From Onchocerca volvulus (Eukaryota; Nematoda; Chromadorea; Rhabditida; Onchocercidae), in NCBI GenBank assembly GCA_000499405.2, contig HG738137.1:20980603-21044602 (forward strand): a stretch of 64,000 nucleotides of DNA, read 5' to 3'. Made by a program: the position numbers and the translations under genes. Shown here one piece after another: positions 36,422 to 48,544 of the stretch (position 1 is the first letter of the stretch; every line of letters begins with the position of its first letter). The notes beneath the pieces were generated by a model. It had not been told where the DNA came from. It saw only the letters and a list, made by a program, of their open reading frames with translations, and did no database searches.

Positions 36422-37214
36422 TCCAGTACTTCTTTTTTCTGTTCTTGGTTGTACCAAAATATCTGTATAGTATTTTATGCCTGTTTAAAAGTAAATGAGA
36501 AAAAAGAGGTAATGTAATGTTTAGTGGAATGAAATTTTTGAATTTTAAAAAGAGAATTCGCAGATCATCCTACAGTGTGATGCATAACTGCTATCGGTAT
36601 AGTTTTTCAGAATTCGGGGTCTTTTTTTTTGAGCTTTATATCATTGAGTGAAATTAAGTGAAATAAATTAATTGCTATTATCGTACAATAAAACTTATTT
36701 TCAAAATAATGAAGAATCATTATTAATGGAGCAAGCAGAAAATTATGATCAAGTGGGAATATATTTTATTGCCATTGCGTTTTGTTCTTCCACATCACTT
36801 TGCTTTCAGTCGTTCATTTGTACTTGTCAGTAAATTTCAGATTCATTAATTAACATTTCTTTAGGTAATATATGATAACGATTTGAGGATTTCTGTGCAT
36901 ACTGATCACGAATTTATATTTTCCTGTTATCGGAATATCTTATAATGATAGTGAAGTATAGTTGATGCAAGTACTATTGAAGGTAACGCATAATATTATA
37001 TCATTGTTTTTCTGCTTGTACAATTTTCATTCTATTTTTTGTTTTTCGGGTGTTTTCCAAGTGAGGAATCAATTAAAGAACTTAATACCAAATTGTGTCA
37101 ATGGCATCGATTTCACTCATTTTTACTGTTATTAAAATGGTTTTTGAATCATTAAACTTCTCCGGGTTCACTATCCTCTTTTACAAAGATGCAAACCATT
37201 TTTTAAGTGGAAAG

Positions 37215-39192
37215 ATGTCATCGCGATATTATATTGTGAAACCCGAAGAAGTTATTTCATGGGATGAACGATTGTCGAAGCTGCATGGTCTTACTTATAA
37301 CCAGCTGTTACAATTGATCTCACCGAATGAAATGGCTATTGAATTCGCCGCACGATACAACTTAATTTCAAATTCAATGGTCTGTAAGCGCTGCGGACAA
37401 ATGATGCTTCTGTGGAGCAGGAATGGACTTGATGGTTTACAGGTTGGACCAAAAGTAAAATCGCAGTAGACTGTTGTAAACTTTTTGTAAAAATAATCCA
37501 ACACAATTTATACGAAGCATGATTTTAATTTTAGTTATCATGAAATCTGAAAGTTGTTTTAGTGAATATAATTGAATAATTGTCGCAAAAAGGCAAATGA
37601 TTGCATCACTCTTATTACATCTAAAGGTTTTCATATATTATCATGAATTTTACATTCGGCAAGTACCGCCGGACGAGATACTAGATACAGAGTAGCTTAG
37701 TCCTAGTTGTCTTAAATTTTCGATTTCTTTGCTGTCTATACTGTATTCATTAGTGCGATACTGTACTTACTATGTGAAATTACTGTATTTGGATTTGTGC
37801 GAAAGTTTGCTTAGAAAAGTGGAATAAGTGTATATCAGGCAATATGATATGCAATTTTCTGAAAGTTTGATGTAAACTAATCAGCTTTATGCCACATTCA
37901 TGCTTTTTTCTTTATAGGACGTAAAATAAGATACTATTGGAGTTTCATGCTTCTTTTATTTTTTAGGCAATTGAATCCGTCATGCTGAGGACGAGCTAAA
38001 TATGTTTCTCAAAAATTGCATCCTCATATCTATTTGTAAATTGTTTTGCACGTTCGCAACTAAGATTCGGATAGTTATTTTTTCACTTCTCTTTTATTTA
38101 TAATTTGCTCTAATACATAATTCATCAAGTTATAGTGGAGGTGTATGCATGTGGTTACAAAGCAAGAACGAAGAAATGGCAGGAAACGAAATTACTGTTC
38201 ATCATTATCCATCCGACATGGAAGTATATTCCATGGTCATCATTTGTCAATAGCTGATGTCATTGAATTTATGTATTTATGGGCGCAAAACTATAAATTG
38301 CATGAAATTCGTCTGCACACTCATTTCAGTAGCGAAATGTCTGTTGCTTGGGCAGATTATATGCGACAAATTGCATCCGGTTTTGTTGAAGCAAGTCAGA
38401 CACCAATTGGTGGTCCGGGTAAGCCACTGAAGTAGTTTCATGATTGATTTGCAAATGTATAGATATATTAAGTTTTTTTAATGTGAATAAGATAGAATCT
38501 TAAATGGTTAGGTATTTTTTTTTTTTTTTTTGGACGCAGTACAGTATCTAACTATGAATATTTTTTAAATAGTTTGGTTGTAATTTTTCAAATTGTAATT
38601 TTACAATTACTTAGCTTTTCATTAATTGAAATAAATGAATAAATTTTTGTTTGCAATATCTTGAGACAACAATTGAACTATTTGCATATATTTTTCTGTT
38701 ATCTAAAAGATTTTAGGTGTTGTGGTGGAAATCGGACGACTGATTTTGTACAAAACAAGAATTGGTGAACAGCATCCGTATTTGATTGGTATGGTGGAAC
38801 GAGAAACAGAAAATTGTATAATTATTGCAATTAAAGATTATACAACCGAACGTCTGAAAGAGAAAGTATTGGAATGGATTCTGCCTGACACTATATTGAT
38901 TTCCGATGAAGGAACCTACATCGATGGACTGAATCAACTAGATTATCCGATTTTTATCACGGAAAGTTATATGGAGAGATTTGAGTCAATCAACGGGCAA
39001 AAGCTTAGTGTTAATAATGTCTTACTGCAAAATATTTGTAACGAAGCAAAAGCAAAATTTCTTGCGATGAATGGAACTTGCAAGGCACATTTTGAGGGAT
39101 ATATCAGGGAATTTCTATTTCGCAGAACGTTTCAAAACGGAGACGAATTTGCAGGCATCATTTTATGGGCTCCATTATTACATGTTTCTTAG
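37215..39192 (+). CDS. ISXO2/IS1595-type transposase-derived protein, probably domesticated
   Basis: Three exons (37215-37442, 38136-38418, 38717-39192) join in phase through GT-AG introns to give 328 residues; an in-frame upstream ATG at 37095 would add 40. The N-terminal part has the zinc-ribbon of this family (MVCKRCGQMM, then the split DGLQ|WRC motif, later a Cys before SIRHGSIF). HLSIADVIEFMYLWAQ and TPIGGPG lead into the RNase-H-like fold, with ILPDTILISDEGTYIDGL and FEGYIREFLFRR. The first catalytic Asp (usually VEIDE) is Gly (VVVEIG) and the third acidic residue aligns with Gln in NVLLQNICNEAKAKF; only the Asp of ISDEG remains. The intact frame with introns suggests a host gene that has lost cutting activity and kept nucleic-acid binding. 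No terminal inverted repeats are evident. Confidence 0.8.
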
Positions 39193-39260
39193 TATCTGTT
39201 AATTCCATTAATTTTAGAAATTTCACGAGAAAAAATTTCATTAATTTTTTTTTTTTTGGA

Positions 39261-39308
39261 ATTTATGCTTTATAGGTTGTACACATTTATGCTTTATAGA
39301 TTGTACAC
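39261..39308. repeat. 24-bp tandem repeat, two copies
   Basis: ATTTATGCTTTATAGGTTGT plus ACAC is repeated at once with one substitution, just after the transposase-like gene. Confidence 0.75.
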
Positions 39309-39989
39309 GACTTTGTTTGTTTCCATTTTTTGACTCTGCATTGATGCTGTTGTATATCGGCAAGAATTTCTTTTTGTTATGAATCATTTTGAATCAAACT
39401 AAATCATTTTTTTCTTAAAAGAAATTTAGATTGCGTCAATTCTTATGCAGCTTCCTTTGCATTTAACATGTATTTTTTTAAATATCAGTTTTTCAAGAGA
39501 ATCTTTATTTTAAATTGCTGCTAGTTTTACTAATGTATGGAATCTTATGCTCTAGAAAAAAGCTTTAGAAGAGAGCTCACAAAATGATGCCTACAAATTC
39601 GTCGTTTTGAAACTGACATTTTTTATCGAAGAAACATTTGATGATTAACACCTCAGCAGATTTTCTCTTGATAATTCAACTGGAAAACTATACAAGGGAA
39701 CTCCCAAATAAGCTGTCTTATTTTTAGAATGCATTCAAAACGAAAGTGTCTTTTTTACACGCTTTTTGTCTTATTCTATAATAAGATTTCGATTATATGT
39801 AAAGTGAAACCTGGCCTTCAACCGTTTTGAGGCCATGTAAGCATATTTCTCTGCTCCATCTTGTGACAGGCCTAGTTATGTTCTAGGTGTTTCCCTAGCA
39901 ACATGGAATCTTATTTATCTTATAGCAGCTTTATTTCTATCAAGTAGAATGTATTATGGAGGAAAAAGAAACCTTAAGGTGCAACAATA

Positions 39990-40145
39990 ATGAGTTTACA
40001 GACAGATCTTACCCAGAAAGAGCGAAAAGACCCACCCCATCGGTCACTAACAGAATTTTTTCCTGTGCATAAAACAAGCGTTTTGGATAAAATTATGAAC
40101 CGCTTATCCAAAAATGTTCCTTCGTTCTTTCAAAATGTGCTTTAA
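39990..40145 (+). CDS. Possible 51-residue microprotein with PIP-degron-like motif
   Basis: A complete ATG-to-TAA frame in otherwise empty intergenic DNA. It is hydrophilic at the N-terminus (MSLQTDLTQKERKDPP), then HRSLTEFFPVHK, then a helical basic end. The middle fits the PCNA-interacting/Cdt2 degron pattern (hydrophobic-T-acidic-aromatic-aromatic with a basic residue at +4) except that the usual Gln is His. It could be a small regulator, a stray exon of a larger replication-linked protein, or chance. There are no splice sites to decide. Confidence 0.25.
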   Translation: MSLQTDLTQKERKDPPHRSLTEFFPVHKTSVLDKIMNRLSKNVPSFFQNVL

Positions 40146-40995
40146 TGACAAAAAGATATTACTGTCACAAAATTCTAATGAACTTAATTTTCGCTCTGGG
40201 TCCTTCAGCCCTACCTGATCATAATACCTAGGCTTGAAGCTAAGCAGTGGAAAACTGAAACATGAGCTCTAGATGATGTTTATGCTTGCAGAGCAGTCGC
40301 AGTCTTGATTCCTTTGCACCTTTTTACTTCAGAAATAAAAGTGATTTGGAAAACCAGTCCTTTGAATATCTCAGTGATTTGAAAAATCATTACCAATAAA
40401 TATCTCAAGTATTATGCATGTGTTGATTTTGCATACTGCAATTCATTTTATCAATTGAGTCTGTAAGCAAACTTCTATCGATTCGATTGTTCTAAATGCA
40501 ATAAATGCTTTATATCAACAGCATGTTTCGCAAAAGATAGGAAATGGCATAAGACCACAAAAATTCGTTCTCTGCTTAATAATAACACATGATAAGTTAT
40601 GATTATGATAAATGAATATGTAATATATAGCGCTGAAACAACAATAAAACAAAGATAATACTCATCGCATAAACAATTAACTTTCGAAAAGTGATAAACA
40701 ATAATAACTTAAAGTAACGGTGGCCTACAGGACACAATTCGAAAACTCAATATGTCAAAATAATTTTTTCTATATTCGTACAGCACTGCTGATGCAGCTG
40801 AATCTGTACAAGTAATAATGCACGTAAATACATTTGTATCTTGTCTTTCTTAGGATCAGTAAATATGGATACTTACCATCCATCTATATTCGTAAAAATG
40901 AATCAGTACTAAACGTTAATATTACTCATAATTAAAGCCGTTTTAAACAAATATTTGCTGGACAAATCATGTTTCCCTCGTTTTATCTGTTCACA

Positions 40996-41045
40996 AAATG
41001 CATAATATCAATAAGTTCATACAAGAAATGCATAATATCAATAAG
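40996..41045. repeat. 20-bp direct repeat, two copies
   Basis: AAATGCATAATATCAATAAG occurs at 40996-41015 and 41026-41045. The rest of 40.15-41.24 kb has no supported feature. Confidence 0.7.
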
Positions 41046-41243
41046 GTCCACTTTATCCAGGGAACAAGTTGTTTAAATTTAAAGGAAAATCCGTAATGCA
41101 GAAGTATGAGATATGCCACTGAAAGAGAAGGAAAAATCAAAAATTAAAGCATGGTAAACTGTGAGGTACGTCACCGTTTTGAAAAATCACTATAAAAAAA
41201 CGACTATAGTTTGGTAAGAGGTATTTTTCGAGTCAATCTTAAA

Positions 41244-42516
41244 CTACAGTTCAATTTTCTTCGGCTTCTCTTCTTCATCCAAATCAACATCTGAAACATC
41301 GATATCTTCTTCAACAGGTATTTCGCCATCCTTGCCGTCCCATGGTTCTACATTTAAGATTTTCGGAAATTGTGCATCTTTCATTGGTGCTGTTTGACCT
41401 TTACCATAAGAAAGATCCCTTAAAAATTCATTTATTCCGGAGACGCCAAATGAACCCTGAAATTCGAAAATTCTTCAACTGACTTCCACAAGATGCAATC
41501 AAAAAAATTCCTTTGCCAATAATTGATTTTCAAAATAATCCTATGTGAACGTAGTAATACTGGAAAATACAACTATCGTACTCAGGAGAACCGAAGACAA
41601 ACTTTTAACATTGAAAATTTCATTTTACGATAGCTCATCGCTGCTAAAGCTGGATAACCGAAACCACCCATGCCAAATGCTTCCTCCAGTTCGGTTTGTT
41701 TACCTGCCTCTGTCCACACCCAGCCCCATATATTTCGTTTGAATTTTTCTGCCAATTCTTTCAGTACCTAAAGTAAAATCAATAAATTGTAATATAAATA
41801 CAATGATCATACGAAGTGATTTAAAACTTTTCAAATATGCTCTATTAACAAAATATAGTACTTTTAAATAATCGTTTCGACAGCTACTTTGACAGTCAAG
41901 AATATGCGGTAATACAGCAATTATACAAAGTTGCTTTTCCTTGCAAGCATTTTCGACAACTTCTTGTGAAACTGCTTCAATAATTTCTGGTGTTGGCATA
42001 TTTTCAGCAACCTGGAAACAAAGAAAATCATGTCCTCGATTATTTTTTTGCACTGGCCGAATGATTACCATCCACTATAATCTTTATTTAAATTTTAGAA
42101 TTTAAAACAAACCTAAAAGACTGGGACTTCAATAATACTCAATATACATGTAATACCGTAATCAATAAAGTGCTGTCAAAACAAAACTCTTACTTTGTTT
42201 AATGCATATTGAACAATATCATCACTGGTTCGTCCACCAACATAATCTTCAGCATCCCTAGCGCTTGAACCTGGTGCGAAATATTTTATCGTTGGATAAC
42301 CTTTAATACCGAAACGTGCTGCTAACGATTGATACACTGTTGCATCCACAGCACCAAGCTGGAATACACTGATTTTTGTGAAAATCACTGGTCCAAAAGC
42401 AATAATTTTTAATGATAACTAACTTAAAAAATTGTCTTTTCTGAAAATTATAACTATAAATACACAATTAAGCAAATAATTTTAGTAAATAGCATCCGTA
42501 CGAAACTATTGAGCTC

Positions 42517-42547
<31 letters not shown>

Positions 42548-44085
42548 GCTTAATTACCTTTACTTTACCAGCCAATTCCGAAGCAGCTGCTTCCCAATGT
42601 GGTTTCAAAGCTTTACAATGACCGCACCACGGTGCGAAGAATTCCACAAGCCAAATATCTTTACTATGAAGCACATACTCCTCAAAATTGCTATCGGTCA
42701 ATTCAATCACATGTTTACCGCTCTCTTTCTTACCACTAGATCTGCTTGAATCGCTAACACCCAATTTCGCATTTATTGTTTTTCGAAGTTCATTCATTAG
42801 CGAATCTGCCATAGCCTGTGCGGTACGAGGACCTTCAATGATTTTCTGTTTGCGACTTTTAAACAGTTTTAAATTGTTTTGAAATCTCAAAAGCAAAATC
42901 AGAATGTCGTAAGAATATTAATTCTTTCATTTTAAATGAATGAGAAAGGTCTCCAAGTTTCGATAAAAAAAGGTGAAAAAATAAAGAAAATTATCTACAT
43001 TATGAATACGAAACTGGTTTAAAAGGTAGTCCAAAAATATAAGAAGAAACTAGCCTTGGTAATCCACTGGAACTTTCTTATTAGCGCCAAATATTTTAAT
43101 TGTAGGGAAGCCTTGTACGTTATAGGGTGCACCCACTGATTGATGTTGCGTCATATCCACCGCTCCAACTTTGAAAATACCTTTCAAGGCATTTGCCAAC
43201 TTCGTATACTCCGGAACTAATTGCTGGCAATGACCACACCTGTAAGAAGCTGACGGAAATAAAACATATGAGAGTAAGCCAAAGCGACACAACATGATAT
43301 TCAATAACTTACCATGGCGCAAAAAATTCAACAATCCATATTTCATCACTTTTCAATACTTCACTGTTGAAATTCAATTTTGTTAATTGGATTATATCAC
43401 GATTACTGTCGTACAATGCATGAGATAATCCAATCAGAACTGTAAAAAAAAGTATGAATGACAAAGACTATTAACAAAAATACTCATTCAAATGAAAATA
43501 CCTTCTTTTAAAATCAGTTTAATATCAGTGTATTACGTCCAGATAAATTTTGCATTTCGAGCTGCTAAACTTCAATTAGTATTTTTCATTAATTTAATGT
43601 ACAAGGCATATAAAATGTTCCTTCGATTTCTGATCCTGGATGATATAAGGATCACTAGTAAACAAATAAATAGCATTTTAAATCTTGTGTATATCAGAAC
43701 TGATTTTACAAACTTTAATTAAGTTTCATCACCAGCTCGAACAAAAATTTGATGGATTATTATAATTTAAATGAACATTTATATTGCAAACCACATGCAA
43801 TATTACATATTTCCTCTTCTATCTTTTATTTAATGCCAATCAGTTTTTCTAGCTCTTGATCATTCGAAAGAAAATGTTAAAGTTCTTTAAGATGGTATAA
43901 ATAATTTAAACACAGTTTAGGATAGGATACGATGATATAGATAATTCATGCGAAGAAATGAGAGAGAGAGAGATTGAGTTTGGTTATTTGCTTGAATCAT
44001 AACAAACTAGATCATGGCTCATCATAGAGCCAGCGACTATTATCTGACAACAGAAAAAAGTACCTGTTAAGAGAAGTGACTTCAT
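41244..44085 (-). CDS. PDIA6: Protein disulfide isomerase A6 (P5 type)
   Basis: Eight exons (44085-44064, 43439-43313, 43239-43055, 42832-42558, 42358-42194, 42011-41862, 41767-41603, 41456-41244) give 433 residues, the normal P5 length. A signal peptide ([15 protein letters not shown]) is followed by two thioredoxin domains, each with the active site WCGHC (Cys 51/54 and 181/184). A third, redox-inactive domain includes GYPALAAM and [12 protein letters not shown], then an acidic tail ends KPKKIEL. KIEL is a KDEL-type retention signal, so the enzyme should reside in the ER lumen and form or rearrange disulfides in secretory proteins. Domain order, both CGHC motifs and the tail make the assignment secure. 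Intron 3 (43054-42833) starts with GC, not GT; joining at CAAG|GC keeps the conserved YQGPRT junction in frame. Confidence 0.96.
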
Positions 44086-44102
44086 TGTGAATTCCAGCTA
44101 CT

Positions 44103-44221
44103 CTGAAAATTCGCTTTTTTTATAGTGAAAGAGAGAGAAATGGAGGTGGTTGACGCGCGTACTGCGTGAAATAATTCGATTGGCTGTCGCACTTCTGAAA
44201 TAATAGAAATGTCGACGTCAT
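44103..44221 (-). promoter_or_regulatory. PDIA6 promoter with ERSE-like element, TATA and trans-splice acceptor
   Basis: Read on the minus strand: CCAAT-N9-TCACG at 44183-44165, one base from the ER stress element CCAAT-N9-CCACG; ATGACGTC (44221-44214), a CRE/UPRE-like core; TATAAAA at 44124-44118; and TTTTCAG at 44109-44103, a spliced-leader-type acceptor 17 bases before the ATG. The order fits a gene induced by the unfolded protein response, though control is inferred. Confidence 0.45.
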
Positions 44222-45410
44222 ACCAATTGTTTAACAGGATCTCGCAGCGAAGTAATTTTTCAAATTTCACAATTTAGAGAAACAAATAAATTTATAGATC
44301 ACATCGAAATATATTCTTATTTATTCTTCGTAAACTGCTTGTGAGAGAAAGGAAAAAAGAAAGAAGATAAGCAGAAAGTTTCAACGAATAAAATTAGAAG
44401 GAAGCGTAAGGAAACTAGAAGAAAATACGAACTTCGTAACCAGCGACTATCAAATGAGTTAATATCGTAATACTTTCGTCCAAATATCATGATAACATAG
44501 CAATTTTGTAAAGGTTAGAGTATGCTAAGGTTCTGCAATATTTAAACTTCATTTTTAAAGATGGATATACTCACAGGTATTTAAACGAAACATCCCCCAC
44601 AAGACCAAAGATCACGCAATAGTCAACCTAGTTACGGACAACTTCACAAACCAACATCAGCATATATTATTGAACCACACAAATCAACGTCAGCAAATAT
44701 AGCAATGACCAAACGAGCGATGGGATCATAGTTTCAGAACGAGAGTATTCGTCCCGATGAAGATGCGCGCGAGATAGCAACCGAAATTTGGATTTTAAGT
44801 TTTGCAGGTTGCAAAATATTTATATGATGCTTACGATGAATGTGTTTGTTGATACCGAAATAGATGGCACTTCTTGCAAGTGCAAGTGCAGTAGAAGGTA
44901 ACTTCATATTTGTAGTTTGCATATTTGCAGACTTATTTGCAGCCACACTTGCATATTTGCAGGCATGTATGTAGCATGTCGATTTGTCTGCAAAGACTTC
45001 AATAGTCACAGCGCGAGGCCTTGTGATTTGTAGTTTAAATTTACTCTAAGTTCATATATTTAGTTTATAATTGAACTGTCTAATTTTATAACAATCACCA
45101 TTGATGATTGTGAGCAGTGTTATGGTATTTCAAATAGTTTTTTTCCTCCTTGGAAATGCGATGTAGTTGTATACAAATAATTTGAATCTATTCTATACTT
45201 GCGCTTTGGCAATTCGTACTATCAGAGTGGATAGATATAGCAGTGTATCTGTTGTGATTGTCTGTGATAATGATATCTAATGATCGGTGGACAGACTGAG
45301 GAGAAGGTATCGCTGTTTTATAAAAGGACGTTATTCATGTCGTTCTAAAAGCGCTTTCCTATTGACATTTATTTATTACTCAATCACGGTTTATTTGGAA
45401 AACGGGTCAA

Positions 45411-46218
45411 ATGACGAAGATGATAAGCGATGACCAATACATGACTGCTATCCAGAAATTTATCAGTGGAAGATTAAAACAGTTCCAAGAAGCAGGTGGT
45501 TGGGATGTAGCCAATGAAAAAGCACAACACTGGACATATCATGTAAGTTGTTTTAATTTCTAAATTGATTCATCGAAGATAAGAAGTTATTCGCTTTAAT
45601 TTCATCGGATTTTTTTTAGGAATATTTGAAGATCGTAGTTTGTTTTGTTGTCGAATTCGTAAGTATAGAAATTTTAATAATCTAATTTATTGAAATGACC
45701 AAGTAAATTATTAATACTGGTGGCATTAATACTTAAGATAAATTAATATTAGTAATAAGCTAAGCCTTATATATAATTTTTTAGCGTTATCTGGAAGCTG
45801 GGATTGAAGACTGTGAAAATGCTGCGAAACTGATCGAAAGTCTAATGATCACACTGGAGACAGTGAAACGTGAAATGCAAGCCAAAATTGAACGTTTCGA
45901 GGCCAGACAGTTTGAGCGCACTAATTTTATAAAAATGGTTGAAGTTATTGATGATGTTACGAAAAGAACAGAGCGTATGATTTATATTGTAGAATAAAAT
46001 TGGGATTAAAATTTTATATTCTGTAGATAAAAATTTTTAGATGACATTTCTTAACATATAATCAAACTTTTTATTTGAACGAACAGTATATGCAGATATC
46101 TGTGAGAGCAGGACAAAGAATACAGATATAGATAACGAGCTGATCGAAAGAATGGATCAAGTTCTTTCTCTCCCTTCCACTTCTGTTCTTAATCTGTAAG
46201 TTTGCTTCCATTTTTTTT

Positions 46219-46292
<74 letters not shown>

Positions 46293-47236
46293 TATTAACT
46301 TTTAATGAAGAATACTAACAACTGTTCATTTGTTTATTTCCGTCACCAAAAAAAAGAAATATAAGTGCTTTATCACTTGACATATGGGCAATTACTTTTT
46401 TTTTTTTCTTCAGAGAAGCACCAACTTTAGAACTTCAAGTAGCAGCGAGTACTTCAAGAGATAATCAAGACAGTGCTTTTACACAAGGTACTTTTTGAGA
46501 ATTGTTTTAATTTTTATTTTATTGCAAAAAAGACAAAGTGCTATAGTACAGGCTTATTAATACTTGAAAAAATTTAAAGCAGCTATCCTCCATGTCTTTT
46601 GAAAATATTATGAAAAATGATTTCCTTATGAATTTCAGCACAAAAAAAACCAATAAAAAATCTTGTCGAGAAGTTGTGTAGGCCGCAAACATCTCTAACA
46701 GGCTCATTTACGGTAGATCAGGATGAAGATACTGTGACGTTTTTGGAACCAGTACGTATTTTGACATTTCAAGACACAACAATGGATAACACTATAGGAA
46801 CCAAAGACAACTTAGATCGAATAATAAATGTATGTTTTGAATCATGATTACTTGCCATATAAACCATTTTCTGTTTGTATCATGATTTTAGATTCCGTCT
46901 TATCATATGGTTAGAATCATAATTATTTGCTATGTATATCATTTTTTGTTTGTGTCATGATTTTAAATTTCGTCTTATCATATCTTATGTTAAAATTATG
47001 TCTCAAAATCTACAAATAATTGTAATTATAATCGTAATCCAAAAAGATCACCATAATACTCATGGTTTAACAGAATATGATGCATACAAACTCCAAATTA
47101 TATCCGTCTTATCGTCACGGTTTTTTAGAGCTCGAAGAAAGAAAATGTAGCAACAGTACGCATATCAGAACCTCCGGTAATGAAGTCCGAACTTGCTAAA
47201 CAGTGGATTCGTGAAGTTGCACGGAAAGTATTCTAA
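45411..47236 (+). CDS. Unrecognised 280-residue protein, seven exons
   Basis: Exons 45411-45542, 45620-45658, 45785-45974, 46087-46195, 46414-46487, 46639-46829 and 47129-47236 all close in phase with GT-AG introns. The first half is mostly charged helix: ISGRLKQFQEAGGWDVANEK, then IESLMITLETVKREMQAKIE, then TELYADICESRTKNTDID, which suggests a coiled coil. The second half is low-complexity and polar, with LVEKLCRPQTSLTGSF, a strand-like VTFLEPVRILTF, and a short basic helix at the end (AKQWIREVARKVF). There is no signal peptide and no clear membrane segment. I do not recognise the family; the shape would suit a structural or adaptor protein. A phase-0 donor also exists just before the stop (AAA|GTATTC), so further exons downstream cannot be excluded. 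Confidence 0.7.
46221..46291. repeat. Poly-T tract, about 71 bases
   Basis: Nearly pure T inside intron 4 of the 280-residue gene (46196-46413), with a further T run before the acceptor. Confidence 0.85.
46841..46990. repeat. 75-bp tandem duplication in an intron
   Basis: Copies 46841-46915 and 46916-46990 share TTTCGTCTTATCATAT-type and CATGATTTTA blocks with scattered substitutions, within intron 6 of the 280-residue gene. Confidence 0.6.
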
Positions 47237-47494
47237 TCGACATGATGTGCCCTTTTTTACGTATATACTGTTTACTGAGACTTAGAAACGTTATCCTCGA
47301 TGTTTTGAAATAGGATTTCTACATCTCCTTTTATTGTTTAAACATTTAACAGTATGCTATACTGTTAAATTTGAATACCAAACAGATTTTAATTTGAAGA
47401 TATTTAAAAAGAGATACATACTCTTATTTCATGTAGATCCCATGAGAGAAGAATATGCAAAGAACTTTTATTGGTATTTGAGTGGATATATTAT

Positions 47495-48031
47495 CTTATT
47501 ATTGAGAAGCAGTTATCAAAAACATTCATTGTATTATTCCAAATCGTTGTTTTACCGAATGTTTCGAAACTATACAGTGTGCTTTGTGCAGTGCAGCTGT
47601 ATTTTTGCGGAAATGTAAAGAATGCGTTTCGAGTGCTCATTGCATCTTACAGAAGTGAATGAAAGTGATTATGAAAAGTACTATCAGAATGCTAATAGTA
47701 TTTACGACTTCTGTGATTGAGATCAACGGCACCACCTTCAGTTCTGTGTGAATTAAGTAAAGAATTCGGAGTAACATGCAATTTCATTTCCATTCGGAAC
47801 TATATCTTGTGTTATATCCATATTCATTTATCATTACTTTTTAAACAGTCGATTTGGAATTACTTAATCATAACGAATTTGCCATTGACGCATGGAAATT
47901 TATCGAAATGGGAATACTGCAAAAAGTTATGTCCAAGTTTCCTTATACGAAGATCTAAGAAATAGGATTTTGAATGCTCTATCAAATACTGATCTCAAAT
48001 CTGATGAGAAATCGGGAGGAATTCTACGGTA
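47495..48031 (+). other. Exon-like pieces with Cys/His spacing, unresolved
   Basis: Downstream of the 280-residue gene several short frames look coding but do not join. One (about 47516-47665) has a zinc-binding pattern: CALCSAAVFLRKCKEC followed by four residues and His, resembling part of a C1-type finger. Another begins after an acceptor (TTTTTAAACAG) near 47849 and reads VDLELLNHNEFAIDAWKFIE, ending in a stop after about 37 codons. A third, shifted by one base, reads YEDLRNRILNALSNTDLKSD up to a donor near 48030. They may be unrecognised 3' exons of the preceding gene or a decayed gene. Confidence 0.25.
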
Positions 48032-48544
48032 AGCTTTATATCGACTGGAATGTTACTAAATATTTGGATGGTTTAAAAAAAAAAAATGAAAAGTTAGTCG
48101 CAATTCAAAAAATGAAGGGTGAAACGTAATTTATTCCCTTGCCATATTTGTCTACCGGATCATCGTTTTTCAGTGTTGACATATATTCGGTGCAACTATA
48201 TATTCCTTCTTAGTAAATAAGAATAGGTTAGGAGCGTCATATTGAATATGCCAATATGAACTTCGCTATCTAAATCCAACTCTTGCTAGTAATAGTTCTG
48301 CTGTCGATGTAAGTAGAAGGAATTCTACTTTTCCAGATGGTGTGTTATAATTTATACAGAAATGAGAGGGTAATGTACAAAAATATGGAATGCCTAGTTG
48401 AATATCTTCAGTTGTTAGTATTCAGTAGAAAATAGCATCTCGTATATATTTTATCTTTTTAAAGCAATAACAAAGTAGAAGTAGGCGCAAATCTTCATAA
48501 GATTCTTAAGTTTTTCATTAGCCTATAGCCTTGAACTTTATTCA

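Noticed and set aside
40200..40330. 5S rRNA-like fragment (GAAGCTAAGCAG)
   Set aside because: Only about a dozen bases resemble the internal 5S region; the rest of the gene cannot be aligned.
42688..42882. Plus-strand frame opposite PDIA6 exon 4
   Set aside because: Shadow of a secure minus-strand coding exon.
44734..45009. 91-codon minus-strand frame upstream of the orphan gene
   Set aside because: Built from repeated TTTGCA/GCAAGTGCAAG-type words with no splice support; more likely non-coding repeats.
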